Shown one piece after another: positions 36,258 through 45,678 of a stretch of DNA of 64,000 nt. Location of the stretch: positions 103,694-167,693 of the forward strand of contig NZ_JASZYS010000017.1 in NCBI RefSeq assembly GCF_030316845.1. The letters run 5' to 3'. A model generated the notes under the pieces. It had not been told where the DNA came from and made no database searches. It saw nothing but the letters and a program-made list of their open reading frames with translations. The position numbers and the translations under genes are program-made. Each line of letters begins with the position of its first letter. Within the stretch, counting starts at the first letter, position 1. Source of the stretch: Variovorax davisae. Its GTDB lineage: Bacteria > Pseudomonadota > Gammaproteobacteria > Burkholderiales > Burkholderiaceae_C.

Positions 36258-37034
36258 ATGGTGTCGATGAAAGCTGCTGCCCGCCTTGCCCTTTTCTCCC
36301 TCGCGTTCGCGGGCGCGCTGGCGGCCCAGGCCGAGCCGCTGCCCGGCGGCGGCTCGGCGCTGTCGCCCGCGGCCGCCCCCTCCCCCGCCTACAGCGCCGC
36401 GCGCGCCCGCTGGCAGGGAGACCTCTCCGCCTTCGCCGCGGCCGACCGCGAACGGCTGCCCGAGCCCGGCGGCGTGGTCTTCGTCGGCAGTTCCACGATC
36501 CGCATGTGGTCGCGGCTGGCGCAGGATTTCAGCCAGCAGCCGGTGATCGTCAACCGGGGCTTCGGCGGCTCGACCATGGCCGACTGCAGCCTGTTCGCGT
36601 CCGAGCTGGTGGTGCGCTACCAGCCGCGGCTGGTCCTGGTCTATGCCGGCGACAACGACCTGGCCGAGGGCCGCACGCCGCTGCAGGTGCTCGAAAGCTT
36701 CGCCCAGTTCGCCAGCACCGTGCGCGCGGCCCTGCCCGACACCCGCATCGCCTACATCTCGGTCAAGCCCAGCCCCTCGCGCGAAAAGCTGCTGCCCGGC
36801 ATCCGCGAAACCAACAACGTGATCGGCGCCTACCTGAAGCGGCTGCCCAACAGCGACTACATCGACGTCTTCACGCCGATGCTGGCGGCCGACGGACGGC
36901 CGCGGCCGGAGCTGTTCCGCGGCGACCGGCTGCACCTCAACGACGAGGGTTACCGGCTCTGGCAGTCGGTGATCGCCTCGCACCTGCAGCAAACGCCGCC
37001 CGCCGGGACCTCAGTCGCCCAGGGCACCCGATAG
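36258..37034 (+). CDS. Secreted SGNH/GDSL-family hydrolase
   Basis: This 258-residue protein has a signal peptide (LALFSLAFAGALAAQA, cleavage about residue 25). It carries all four SGNH blocks: the nucleophile serine in FVGSSTIRMW, glycine in RGFGGST, asparagine in YAGDND and histidine in DRLHLNDEGY. Such periplasmic enzymes are often carbohydrate or lipid esterases. The last 24 bp overlap the end of the convergent opgC-like gene. With an acyltransferase next door, an esterase acting on acylated glucan or EPS is a reasonable but unproven idea. An alternative ATG lies three codons downstream. Confidence 0.88.
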   Translation: MVSMKAAARLALFSLAFAGALAAQAEPLPGGGSALSPAAAPSPAYSAARARWQGDLSAFAAADRERLPEPGGVVFVGSSTIRMWSRLAQDFSQQPVIVNRGFGGSTMADCSLFASELVVRYQPRLVLVYAGDNDLAEGRTPLQVLESFAQFASTVRAALPDTRIAYISVKPSPSREKLLPGIRETNNVIGAYLKRLPNSDYIDVFTPMLAADGRPRPELFRGDRLHLNDEGYRLWQSVIASHLQQTPPAGTSVAQGTR

Positions 37035-38156
37035 CGGCAGGGCCGGCGGCTTCTGCCGCCCGTCCCACCACAGCGTGGTCCGGGCGACGCCGTAGAGCCA
37101 GCCGAACACCGCCGCCAGCAGCAGCACATCGCCCCACCAAGGCCGCGCCGTCTGGCTGTCGCCGTAGACCGCCAGCACCAGCAGCACCGCCACCAGATGG
37201 GCGCAGAAGACCGGCAGCGACGCGCTGCCCAGGTCCTCCAGCCACTGCAGGCGGGGAATGCGCCGCATGAAGGCCGGCCCGAAGCGGACCGCCACGATGC
37301 CCAGCACCGCCAGGTTGACCAGCCGCAGCGGCCCGAGCTGCCACTTGTCGAACAGCAGGTTCAGCTCGACATCGCCGCCGAAGGGCGCCTGGCCGTTGAT
37401 GCCGTGGTGCCGCCACCAGAAGCCGTAGAGCGCCGCCGCACCGGCGAGCAGCACCAGCCAGGGCGGAAAGCGCAGCGGCTGCGCGCCGGGCGCGTTGCGG
37501 CCGGCGCCGATCCAGAGGCCGGCGAACCAGAGGAACTGCCAGGCGAAGGCGTTGAAGGCGCCCATCTCGTGGAACGGCACCGCCAGGCCGGTGTGGCGCA
37601 CGGTCTGGCCGTAGAGCCATTCGCTGAGCCCGAACTGCGCCAGCGCCCACAGGCTGGCGCTGGCCACCATCACGCCGGTCCAGCCGTGGCGCAGCGCGAA
37701 GGCCAGCACCCAGGGGCTCAGCAGCATGAAGAAGATGTACATCGGCAGGATGTCGAGCAGCGCCGGCTCGTAGATCAGCAGCAGCGAGTAGAGGAAGCCC
37801 TCGTGCGGATTGGCCAGATAGAACGACAGAAGATTCTTGACCGCCGGCTGATCGATCCGCAGCCCCACGGCAGAAATCACCGTGAAGAGAAACAGCAAGG
37901 TCGCGGCCTGGCTCAGGTAGACCTTGAGCGCGCGGCGCCAGAAGGCCCGCCGCATCGAATCGACGCCCTGGGTCCGCGCGATGCGGCTGTAGACCAGGCC
38001 GGAGACGAAGGCCGACAGCAGCACGAAGCCCTCGGCCGCCGACACGAAGCCGAAGGGCTGTCCGAGCGGGTCGGTCAGCCGGGTCGGCAGGTGGGTGACG
38101 GTCATCAGCACGAGCATGAGCCCGCGCAATGCATCGATTTCCCAGTAGCGTTTCAT
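37011..38156 (-). CDS. opgC: OpgC-like membrane acyltransferase
   Basis: This 381-residue protein has about ten membrane helices and starts MKRYWEIDALRGLMLVLMTV, the OpgC_C family N-terminus with its conserved Asp and Arg in the first helix. Later hallmarks are PLGQPFGFVSAAEGFVLLSAF and a long loop before LPMYIFFMLLSPW. OpgC proteins substitute osmoregulated periplasmic glucans, typically with succinyl groups. The window also encodes a cyclic glucan synthase, which is a plausible source of the substrate. The start region is divergent from the alpha-2-macroglobulin gene (141-bp gap), and the 3' end overlaps the SGNH hydrolase gene. Confidence 0.87.
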   Translation of the reverse strand: MKRYWEIDALRGLMLVLMTVTHLPTRLTDPLGQPFGFVSAAEGFVLLSAFVSGLVYSRIARTQGVDSMRRAFWRRALKVYLSQAATLLFLFTVISAVGLRIDQPAVKNLLSFYLANPHEGFLYSLLLIYEPALLDILPMYIFFMLLSPWVLAFALRHGWTGVMVASASLWALAQFGLSEWLYGQTVRHTGLAVPFHEMGAFNAFAWQFLWFAGLWIGAGRNAPGAQPLRFPPWLVLLAGAAALYGFWWRHHGINGQAPFGGDVELNLLFDKWQLGPLRLVNLAVLGIVAVRFGPAFMRRIPRLQWLEDLGSASLPVFCAHLVAVLLVLAVYGDSQTARPWWGDVLLLAAVFGWLYGVARTTLWWDGRQKPPALPLSGALGD

Positions 38157-38297
38157 CGGTCGACGTGATCTGTGAGCGGTACGCGCGAGACCCGCACGAC
38201 GAGCCCCGAATTGTAAGGAACGGGCCTCGGGCCGGGCGCCGCCCAGGGGCAAATGGGCTACGCTCGACGCGCTACGGACCGGATGGAGAGAAAAAAC

Positions 38298-41200
38298 TTG
38301 AGCCGAACGACACCCGCCTTCCTGCTGGCTGCCAGCGTCTTCCTGGCCGCGGGCGCGGCCCATGCGCTGCAGATCACCAGCCTGACGCCGCAGGGCGAAG
38401 TCTCGCGGGTGCGCCAGGTGGTCGCCAAATTCGACCAGCCCGCGGTGCGCTTCGGCGACCCCAAGGCGCCGGCCCCGCTGGCCGTCGCCTGCGCCGACGC
38501 CGAGGCCGGCAAGGGCAGCGGCCGCTGGACCGGCGACCGCCAATGGGTCTTCGATTTCGACAACGACCTGCCGCCGGGCGTGCGCTGCACGGTGACGCCG
38601 GTGGCCGGCTTCCAGTCGGCCACCGGCGCCGCGCTGACCGGACCCGAGAGCTGGCGCTTCAACAGCGGCGGCCCCTTCATCCGCAACTGGCAGCCCAGCT
38701 ACGGCAAGATCGACGAGCAGCAGGTCTTCATGCTCGAGCTCAACGGCCCCGCCACGCCCGAGAGCGTGCAGGAGAACGTCTGGTGCGCCGCCGGCGGCAT
38801 CGGCGAGCGCATCCCGGTCCGGCAGGTCGGCGGCGACCAGCGCGCCGCCCTGCTCAAGGCGCTCGGGCGCGACAAGGACGCCGAGCGGGCGCCGCAGCGC
38901 TTCCTGACCCTGCAGTGCAACCGCACGCTGCCGCCGGCCAGCCGGGTGCAGCTGGTCTACGGCAAGGGCGTCGCCACGCCCTCGGGCGTGGTCAACAACG
39001 TCGAGCGGCGGCTCAACTTCGATGTGCGCGAGCCCTTCGCGGTCTCGTTCAGCTGCGAGCGCGAGAACGCCCAGTCGGCCTGCCTGCCGCTCAAGCCGAT
39101 GGTGCTGCGCTTCAATGCGCCGGTGGCGCGCAAGCTGGCCGCGGCCATCACGCTGGCCGGCGCCGGCAAGTCCTTCAAGCCGCAGTTCGACGACAACGCC
39201 GCCCGGGACGACGATGGGGTGGTCGAGTCGCTGAGTTTCGCCGGGCCCTTCGCCGAACAGACGCCGTTCACCATCACGCTGCCGCCGAAGTTCGAGGATG
39301 CCTCGGGCCGCCCGCTGGCCGCGCCCGACAGCTTCCCGCTCAAGGTCGCGACCGGCCTGATGCCGCCGCTGGCCAAGTTCGCCGCCTCGCCCTTCGGCGT
39401 GGTCGAGCGGCTGGCCGAGCCCGGCGGCGTGGCGCTGATGCCGGTCACGGTGCGCCGGGTCGAGCCGGCGCTGCAGGTGCAGGCGCTGACCCTGGGCGCG
39501 GCGCCCGGCCAGGTGAGCGACCTGAATCCGAAGAGCGACGCCGACATCATTGCCTGGTTCCGCAAGGTGCGCCGCTACGACAACTACAACGTCTCGCGCA
39601 AGCTGGCCGCACGCGACGTCAAGGGCGCCTTGCCGAAGGTGATCGACAAGGACGAGCGCGACAGCATCCAGACCCGCATGGTGTCGCTGCTCGGCGGCCA
39701 GGCCGGCGTGCGCACCCTGGACATGCCGAAGACCGACGGCGGCGACCCGCGGCCCTTCGAGGTCGTCGGCATCCCGCTGACGCCCGGCTTCCACGTGCTC
39801 GAGATCGCCTCGCAGAAGCTCGGCGATGCGCTGCTCGACGAACGCTACGGCAGCGGCCGCACGATGTACGTGCGCACCACCGCGCTGGCCACCAACCTGG
39901 CGGTGCATTTCAAGCTCGGCCGCGAGAACGCGGTGGCCTGGGTCACGACGCTGGACAAGGGCAGCGTGGTCGCCAACGCCGCAGTGCGCGTGTCGGCCTG
40001 CGATGGCCACGAAGTGGCAAGAGGCACCACCGACGCCAAGGGGCTCGTGACGCTGACCGGCATTTCGCCCGACGCGCCCTCCTGCGCCAGCGACGACGAC
40101 TACGAGGCCGGCGCCTACTTCGTCAGCGCCCGCGCCAAGGACGCGCAAGGCGTCGAGGACCTGGCCTTCACCTGGAGCGACTGGCAGCGCGGCATCGAGC
40201 CCTGGCGCTTCAACGTGCCGACCAGCCTCGAAGCGCAGCCCGACCGCATCGCCCACACGGTGTTCGACCGCACCTTGCTGCGCGCCGGCGAGACGGTGTC
40301 GATGAAGCACCTGATCCGCAGCCAGACCCAGAAGGGCTTCGGCCTGCCCGAGTCGCTGCCCGATCAGCTGGTCGTCACCCATGCCGGCAGCGGCCAGCAG
40401 TTCACCCAGCCGCTCCAGTGGCGCAAGACCGCCACCGGCGGGCTCAGCAGCGAAAGCAGCTTCGCCGTGCCGCCGGCGGCCAAGCTCGGGATCTACCAGG
40501 TCGAGCTGAGAAGCGGCAAGGCGGGCGGCGCCAGCGCCGAGGAAGGCGGTCCGGGCAGCTACGCCAGCGGGCAGTTCCGGGTCGAGGAGTTCCGCCTGCC
40601 GGTGCTCGAGGGCCGGATCGGGCCGAGCGACAGCAAGCCGCTGGTGGCCATCGGCGCGCTGCCGGTCGACCTGCAGATCAACTACGTGGCGGGCGGCGGG
40701 GCGGCGGCGCTGCCGGTGCGCGTGTCGGCGCTGGTGCGCGGCAAGCAGCCGGCCTTCCCCGACTTCGACGCCTTCAGCTTCGCTCCCCCCAGCAAGGAAG
40801 GCGACGAGGCCGCCGACGATCCGCGCGTGATCGCCGACAAGCTCCCCCTGACGCTGAACCGCGAAGGCGCCGGCCGGCTCACGATCGACAAGATTCCGGT
40901 CGCCAAGGCCAGCCCGCGCGAACTGCTGCTCGAAGCCAGCTATGCCGACCCCAACGGCGAGGTGCAGACCTTGCGCAGCACCCACACGCTGTGGCCGGCC
41001 ACGGTCGTCGCCGGCATCAAGACCGAAGGCTGGGTGTCGGCCAGCCAGAAGCTCCGATTCCAGGCGCTGGCGCTCGACCTGGCGGGCAAGCCGCAGGAAG
41101 GCGTGACGCTCAACGTGCGCGCCATCGCCCGCATCACGACCACCAGCCGCAAGCGCATGGTGGGCGGCTTCTACACCTACGACAACAAGACCGAGGTGAA

Positions 41201-44200
41201 GGAGATCGGCACCATCTGCAGCGGCAAGAGCGACGCCCGCGGCCTGCTGCTGTGCGAGGTCGAGCTCAAGGAGCCGGGGCAGGTCGAGCTGATCGCCAGC
41301 GCCACCGACAAGGACGGCCGCGACAGCCGCGCCGCGAGCTCGGTCTACGTCACGCGCCAGGGCGAGCTCTGGTTCGGCGGCGACGACCACGACCGCATCG
41401 ACGTGCTGCCCGAGAAGAAGAGCTACCAGCCCGGCGAGGTTGCCCGGTTCCAGGTCCGCAGCCCGTTCCGCTTCGCCACCGCGCTGGTCTCGGTCGAGCG
41501 CGAAGGCGTGATCGAGACCCACGTGGTGCAGCTCAACGGCCAGGACCCGACCGTGACCCTGCAGGTCAAGCCCGAGTGGGGACCCAACGTCTACGTCAGC
41601 GTGCTGGCGCTGCGCGGGCGGCTGCGCGACGTGCCGTGGTACAGCTTCTTCACCTGGGGCTTCCGCGCGCCGCGCGAATGGTGGACCGCCTTCTGGTACG
41701 AGGGCAAGGAATACGTGGCGCCGACCGCCCTGGTCGACCTGAGCAAGCCGGCCTACCGGTTCGGACTGGCCGAGATCCGCGTCGGCACCCAGTCGCACCG
41801 CATCGACGTCAAGGTCGCGAGCGACAAGCCGGCCTACCCGGTGCGCAGCCAGGCGCAGATCACGATCAGCGGCCGGCTGCCCGACGGCAAGCCCGCGGCC
41901 GGCGCCGAGGTGGCGGTGGCGGCGGTCGACGAGGCGCTGCTCGAACTGCTGCCCAACGACAGCTGGAACCTGCTCGAGGCCATGCTGCAGCGGCGCAGCT
42001 GGGGCGTCGGCACCTCGACCGCACAGATGGAGATCGTCGGCCGTCGGCATTACGGCCGCAAGGCCGTGCCCGCGGGCGGCGGCGGCGGCAAGAGCCCGAC
42101 CCGCGAGCTGCTCGACACCCTGCTGCTGTGGAAGCCGGCCGTGGTGCTGGATGCCAACGGCCAGGCGACGCTGACGGTGCCGCTCAACGATGCGCTGACG
42201 ACGTTCCGGATCGTCGCGGTGGCCGACGCCGGCACCGGGCTCTTCGGCACCGGCCAGGCCTCGATCCGCGCCACGCAGGACCTGCAGATCATCAGCGGCC
42301 TGCCGCCGCTGGTGCGCGAGGACGACCAGTTCCGGGCCCAGCTCACCTTGCGCAACACCACGACCAGCGCGATGAAGGTCGAAGCCACGCCGCGTGCGAC
42401 CCTGCTCACGCTGGCACCGCAGACGGTCGAGATCCCGGCCGGCGAAGCGCGCGAGCTGGCCTGGACGGTGACGGCGCCGGCGCAGCTGGCGCAGACCCGG
42501 GCCGAGGCGATCCTCTGGGAGATCGAGGCCCGCGACACGCTCGGCGGCGCCCGCGATGCGCTCAAGGTGCGCCAGCGCATCCTGCCGGCGGTGCCGCTGA
42601 CGGTGCAGCAGGCGACACTGGTGCAGCTCGACGGCCCGTTCACGCTCGACGTCGGCCCGCCGGCCGACGCCCTGCCCGGCCGCGGCGGCCTGCGGATGTC
42701 GCTGCAGCCGCGCCTGGCCGAAGGCCTGACCGGCGTGCGCGACTGGTTCGCGGCCTACCCCTATGCCTGCCTGGAACAGAAGGCCAGCAAGTCGATCGGC
42801 CTGCGCGACGGCAAGGGCTGGCAGGCGGTGGTGGCGCAGCTGCCGACCTACCTCGACGGCGACGGCCTGGCCAATTACTTCCCGCCGCGCGATGGCGAAG
42901 CGAATCGCGGCAGCGACATCCTGACCGCCTACCTGCTGGCATCGACCCACGAGGCGGCCGCGCTCGACCCGGCCTTCGCCCTGCCCGAGACGGCGAGTGC
43001 ACCGATGATGCAGGGCCTGATCGCCTTCGTCGAAGGCCGCATCCAGCGCGAGTTCTGGAGCCCGCGCAAGGACCTCGACGTGCGCAAGCTGGCCGCGCTC
43101 GAGGCCTTGTCGCGCTACGGCAAGGCCCAGGGCCGCATGACCGGCAGCATCACCATCGCCCCCAACCAGTGGCCGACCAGCGCGCTGATCGACTGGCTGC
43201 AGATCCTGCGGCGGGTGGCGGACGTACCGCAGCGCCAGCAGCGCCTGGACGAAGCGAACAACGTGCTCAGGGCGCGCCTGAGCTTCCAGGGCACGCGCCT
43301 CGGCTTCAGCACCGAGCAGGACGACAACTGGTGGTGGCTCATGGCCAACGGCGACGTCAACAGCGCGCGGCTGCTGCTGGCGGTGCAGGACGATCCGGCA
43401 TGGAAGGACGACATCGGCAAGCTGGCCAACGGCTTCATCGGCCGCCAGCAGAACGGCGCCTGGCGCACCACCACCGCCAACCTGTGGGGCGGCCTGGCGC
43501 TGGAGAAATTCTCGAAACGCTTCGAAAGCGCGCCGGTCAGCGGCATCACGGCGGCCACCCTGGGCACGGCCAAGGCCCAGGTCGACTGGCGCAAGGTCGA
43601 GCCGGTCAAGGTCGGCGACCCCGGCGGCGCGCCGAACCAGGCGAGCGCCTTCGGCGCACCGGCGTCGCCCGGCATGCTGCGCAACAACACGATGTTCGTG
43701 CCATGGCCGGCCGCCGGCGGGCGCGACACGCTGCTGGTCACGCAAAGCGGCAGCGGCAAGCCCTGGCTCACGCTGCAGTCGCTGGCCGCGGTGCCGCTGA
43801 AGGAACCCTTCGCGGCCGGCTATGCGATCAGGAAGACCGTGACGCCGGTCGAGCAGGCCGTGGCGGGCGTCTTCACGCGCGGCGACGTGCTGCGCGTAAG
43901 CCTCGAAGTCAACGCCAGCGCCGACATGACCTGGGTCGCGATCACCGACCCGATCCCCGGCGGCGCCACCATCCTCGGCGGCGGCCTGGGCCGCGACTCG
44001 CAGATCGCCACCCAGGGCGAGAAGCGCTCGGGCAGCGGCTGGCCGGCCTTCGAGGAACGCAGTTTCGAGGCCTTCCGGAGCTACTACGAATACCTGCCCA
44101 AGGGGGTGGTGAAGATGGAATACACGCTGCGCCTCAACAACGTCGGCGACTTCGCGCTGCCGCCGAGCCGGGTCGAGGCGCTGTATGCGCCCGAGATGTT

Positions 44201-44246
44201 CGGCGAGATGCCGAACGCGCGGGTCAAGGTGGAGGCGGCGAAGTAG
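38298..44246 (+). CDS. Bacterial alpha-2-macroglobulin with thioester motif
   Basis: This secreted protein of 1,982 residues has a signal peptide ending at AAHA (about residue 26) and repeated beta-sandwich macroglobulin domains. A glycine-rich stretch near residues 1256-1261 may lie in the bait region. The thioester CLEQ is at 1491-1494, inside the helical domain that follows. Bacterial A2Ms trap proteases in the periplasm. Unlike the E. coli lipoprotein ECAM, there is no lipobox cysteine. I prefer TTG at 38298 because GGAGAG lies 7 bp upstream; an ATG at 38283 adds five residues. Its usual partner, pbpC, lies 8.7 kb downstream. Confidence 0.93.
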   Translation: MSRTTPAFLLAASVFLAAGAAHALQITSLTPQGEVSRVRQVVAKFDQPAVRFGDPKAPAPLAVACADAEAGKGSGRWTGDRQWVFDFDNDLPPGVRCTVTPVAGFQSATGAALTGPESWRFNSGGPFIRNWQPSYGKIDEQQVFMLELNGPATPESVQENVWCAAGGIGERIPVRQVGGDQRAALLKALGRDKDAERAPQRFLTLQCNRTLPPASRVQLVYGKGVATPSGVVNNVERRLNFDVREPFAVSFSCERENAQSACLPLKPMVLRFNAPVARKLAAAITLAGAGKSFKPQFDDNAARDDDGVVESLSFAGPFAEQTPFTITLPPKFEDASGRPLAAPDSFPLKVATGLMPPLAKFAASPFGVVERLAEPGGVALMPVTVRRVEPALQVQALTLGAAPGQVSDLNPKSDADIIAWFRKVRRYDNYNVSRKLAARDVKGALPKVIDKDERDSIQTRMVSLLGGQAGVRTLDMPKTDGGDPRPFEVVGIPLTPGFHVLEIASQKLGDALLDERYGSGRTMYVRTTALATNLAVHFKLGRENAVAWVTTLDKGSVVANAAVRVSACDGHEVARGTTDAKGLVTLTGISPDAPSCASDDDYEAGAYFVSARAKDAQGVEDLAFTWSDWQRGIEPWRFNVPTSLEAQPDRIAHTVFDRTLLRAGETVSMKHLIRSQTQKGFGLPESLPDQLVVTHAGSGQQFTQPLQWRKTATGGLSSESSFAVPPAAKLGIYQVELRSGKAGGASAEEGGPGSYASGQFRVEEFRLPVLEGRIGPSDSKPLVAIGALPVDLQINYVAGGGAAALPVRVSALVRGKQPAFPDFDAFSFAPPSKEGDEAADDPRVIADKLPLTLNREGAGRLTIDKIPVAKASPRELLLEASYADPNGEVQTLRSTHTLWPATVVAGIKTEGWVSASQKLRFQALALDLAGKPQEGVTLNVRAIARITTTSRKRMVGGFYTYDNKTEVKEIGTICSGKSDARGLLLCEVELKEPGQVELIASATDKDGRDSRAASSVYVTRQGELWFGGDDHDRIDVLPEKKSYQPGEVARFQVRSPFRFATALVSVEREGVIETHVVQLNGQDPTVTLQVKPEWGPNVYVSVLALRGRLRDVPWYSFFTWGFRAPREWWTAFWYEGKEYVAPTALVDLSKPAYRFGLAEIRVGTQSHRIDVKVASDKPAYPVRSQAQITISGRLPDGKPAAGAEVAVAAVDEALLELLPNDSWNLLEAMLQRRSWGVGTSTAQMEIVGRRHYGRKAVPAGGGGGKSPTRELLDTLLLWKPAVVLDANGQATLTVPLNDALTTFRIVAVADAGTGLFGTGQASIRATQDLQIISGLPPLVREDDQFRAQLTLRNTTTSAMKVEATPRATLLTLAPQTVEIPAGEARELAWTVTAPAQLAQTRAEAILWEIEARDTLGGARDALKVRQRILPAVPLTVQQATLVQLDGPFTLDVGPPADALPGRGGLRMSLQPRLAEGLTGVRDWFAAYPYACLEQKASKSIGLRDGKGWQAVVAQLPTYLDGDGLANYFPPRDGEANRGSDILTAYLLASTHEAAALDPAFALPETASAPMMQGLIAFVEGRIQREFWSPRKDLDVRKLAALEALSRYGKAQGRMTGSITIAPNQWPTSALIDWLQILRRVADVPQRQQRLDEANNVLRARLSFQGTRLGFSTEQDDNWWWLMANGDVNSARLLLAVQDDPAWKDDIGKLANGFIGRQQNGAWRTTTANLWGGLALEKFSKRFESAPVSGITAATLGTAKAQVDWRKVEPVKVGDPGGAPNQASAFGAPASPGMLRNNTMFVPWPAAGGRDTLLVTQSGSGKPWLTLQSLAAVPLKEPFAAGYAIRKTVTPVEQAVAGVFTRGDVLRVSLEVNASADMTWVAITDPIPGGATILGGGLGRDSQIATQGEKRSGSGWPAFEERSFEAFRSYYEYLPKGVVKMEYTLRLNNVGDFALPPSRVEALYAPEMFGEMPNARVKVEAAK

Positions 44247-44318
44247 CGCGGCGCCAGGGTTGAGCTCGCGCTCGATCTTGCGCACACTGCGCGATCGACC
44301 CTCTCGCATGGAGACATG

Positions 44319-44594
44319 ATGTGTAGAAGTATCAAGACCCTGTTCAACTTCGAGCCGCCGGCGACCGAAGAGGAAATGCGTGCGGCATCGCTGCAGTTCG
44401 TGCGCAAGCTCAGCGGCTTCGCCCGCCCGTCCAAGGCCAACGAGGCGGCCTTCGATCGCGCGGTCGAAGACGTCACGGCCGCGGCCCGGGCGCTGATCGA
44501 ATCGCTGGTGACCACGGCCGATCCGCGCGATCGCGAGATCGAGGCCGCGCGCGCCCGCGCACGGACCGCCGTTCGCTTCGGCACCCAGGCTTGA
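44319..44594 (+). CDS. DUF2277 family protein
   Basis: This 91-residue protein begins MCRSIKTLFNFEPPAT, which I recognise as the DUF2277 family signature. The rest is mainly helical, with RKLSGFARPSKANEAAFDRAV, and has no signal peptide or membrane helix. Function is unknown. Two ATG codons stand in tandem; I chose the second because GGAG lies 5 bp upstream of it. The gene overlaps an in-frame TTG of the following thioesterase (TTGA), so the three genes to 45593 form a coupled operon. Confidence 0.85.
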   Translation: MCRSIKTLFNFEPPATEEEMRAASLQFVRKLSGFARPSKANEAAFDRAVEDVTAAARALIESLVTTADPRDREIEAARARARTAVRFGTQA

Positions 44595-44596
44595 AG

Positions 44597-45001
44597 ATGC
44601 CGACCGTCGAACAATTGCAGCGACTCCTCGAACCGCTGTTCCCGGGCCTGATGGGCGTTCGCCTGGTCACGCTGGCGCCCGACCGCGTCGTTGCGGAGTT
44701 GCCCGTGCGGGCCGACCTCTGCACCGCCGGCGGCATCCTGCACGGCGGCGCCTCGATGGCCTTCGCCGACACCCTGGGCGCCGTCGGCACCCTCCTCAAC
44801 CTGCCACCGGGCAAGCGCACCACCACCACCGACTCCAGCACCAAGTTCATCGGCGGGGCGCGCGTCGACACCACGGTGGTTGGCGAATCGGTGGCGCTGC
44901 ACCGGGGCCGGACCACGATGGTGTGGCAGACCACGATCCGCTCGGCCGAAGGCAAGCTGTGCGCGGTGGTCACGCAGACGCAACTGGTCATGGATGCATA
45001 G
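44597..45001 (+). CDS. PaaI-type hotdog thioesterase
   Basis: This protein of about 134 residues has the hotdog-fold pattern of the PaaI/YigI thioesterases: GGILHGGASMAFADTLGAVG (catalytic Gly/His and the helix aspartate), then TTTTDSSTKFIGGAR. It should hydrolyse an acyl-CoA thioester in the cytoplasm, but the substrate is unknown. The start could be the ATG at 44597 or the TTG at 44591 that overlaps the preceding stop. It overlaps the following methyltransferase gene by 8 bp. Confidence 0.88.
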   Translation: MPTVEQLQRLLEPLFPGLMGVRLVTLAPDRVVAELPVRADLCTAGGILHGGASMAFADTLGAVGTLLNLPPGKRTTTTDSSTKFIGGARVDTTVVGESVALHRGRTTMVWQTTIRSAEGKLCAVVTQTQLVMDA

Positions 45002-45593
45002 CCCGAAGACACCGACCGACCCCTGGCTCGACCGCTGGCTGCCGCAGGTGGTGGCGCACGCCGATGGCGCGGCGATCCTCGAACTCGGCTGCGGCAGCGG
45101 CCGCGACACCCGGACGCTGGCCGCGGCGGGCCTGCGGGTGGTGGGCATCGACCTCAGCGCCGACGCCATCGAGGAGGCCCGCGCCCGCGTGCCCACGGCG
45201 GCGTTCCATTGCCAGGACATCCGCGCGCCCTTTCCGCTGGCCGCCGGCACGGTCGGCGTGGTGGTCGCCAGCCTCTCGCTGCACTATTTCGACTGGCCGG
45301 AGACGCTGGCACTGGTCGAGCGCATCTGTGGGCAGCTGCGGCCCGGCGGCCTGCTGCTGTGCCGGCTCAACTCGACCCGCGACTTCCATCACGGTGCCCG
45401 CCGCGACCTCGAAGCGGGCGCCGACAACTTCTACCTGGTGGACGGCATCCCCAAGCGCTTCTTCGACCGCGCCGCGGTCGACCGGCTGTTCGCCTCGGGC
45501 TGGCGCCTGCTCAGCGCCGACGAACAGGTCGTCGAGCGCTATCAGCAGCCCAAGGCGCTGTGGGAAGTCATCCTCGAGCGCCTCGAACGATAG
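44994..45593 (+). CDS. Class I SAM-dependent methyltransferase
   Basis: This 199-residue Rossmann-fold methyltransferase has motif I AAILELGCGSGRDTRTLA, motif II VVGIDLSADAIE, an acidic QDIRAPFP and the motif IV-like VVASLSLHYFD. The substrate cannot be deduced. The start lies 8 bp inside the thioesterase gene, indicating coupling. It ends an apparent three-gene operon of DUF2277, thioesterase and methyltransferase, and is followed by an 85-bp gap holding a tandem repeat. Confidence 0.9.
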   Translation: MHSPKTPTDPWLDRWLPQVVAHADGAAILELGCGSGRDTRTLAAAGLRVVGIDLSADAIEEARARVPTAAFHCQDIRAPFPLAAGTVGVVVASLSLHYFDWPETLALVERICGQLRPGGLLLCRLNSTRDFHHGARRDLEAGADNFYLVDGIPKRFFDRAAVDRLFASGWRLLSADEQVVERYQQPKALWEVILERLER

Positions 45594-45626
45594 GCGCACT
45601 CGCAGCACCGCCTCCGGATTGAAGGC

Positions 45627-45658
45627 ACCATTCGACCATTCGACCATTCGACCATTCG
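45627..45658. repeat. Four exact copies of an 8-bp tandem repeat
   Basis: The unit ACCATTCG is repeated four times without error, followed by a partial copy (AC). It lies between the methyltransferase stop and the ribosome-binding site (AAGGAA, 45664-45669) of the LysE-family gene, so it is in the leader or promoter of that gene. The unit length and location are those of slipped-strand expression switches, but no function is shown. Confidence 0.85.
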
Positions 45659-45678
45659 ACACCAAGGAACACCTCGTC

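Noticed and set aside
38157..44309. Minus-strand open frame upstream of opgC, opposite the alpha-2-macroglobulin gene
   Set aside because: An in-frame extension of opgC with low-complexity composition and no recognisable domain; the real opgC starts at 38156.
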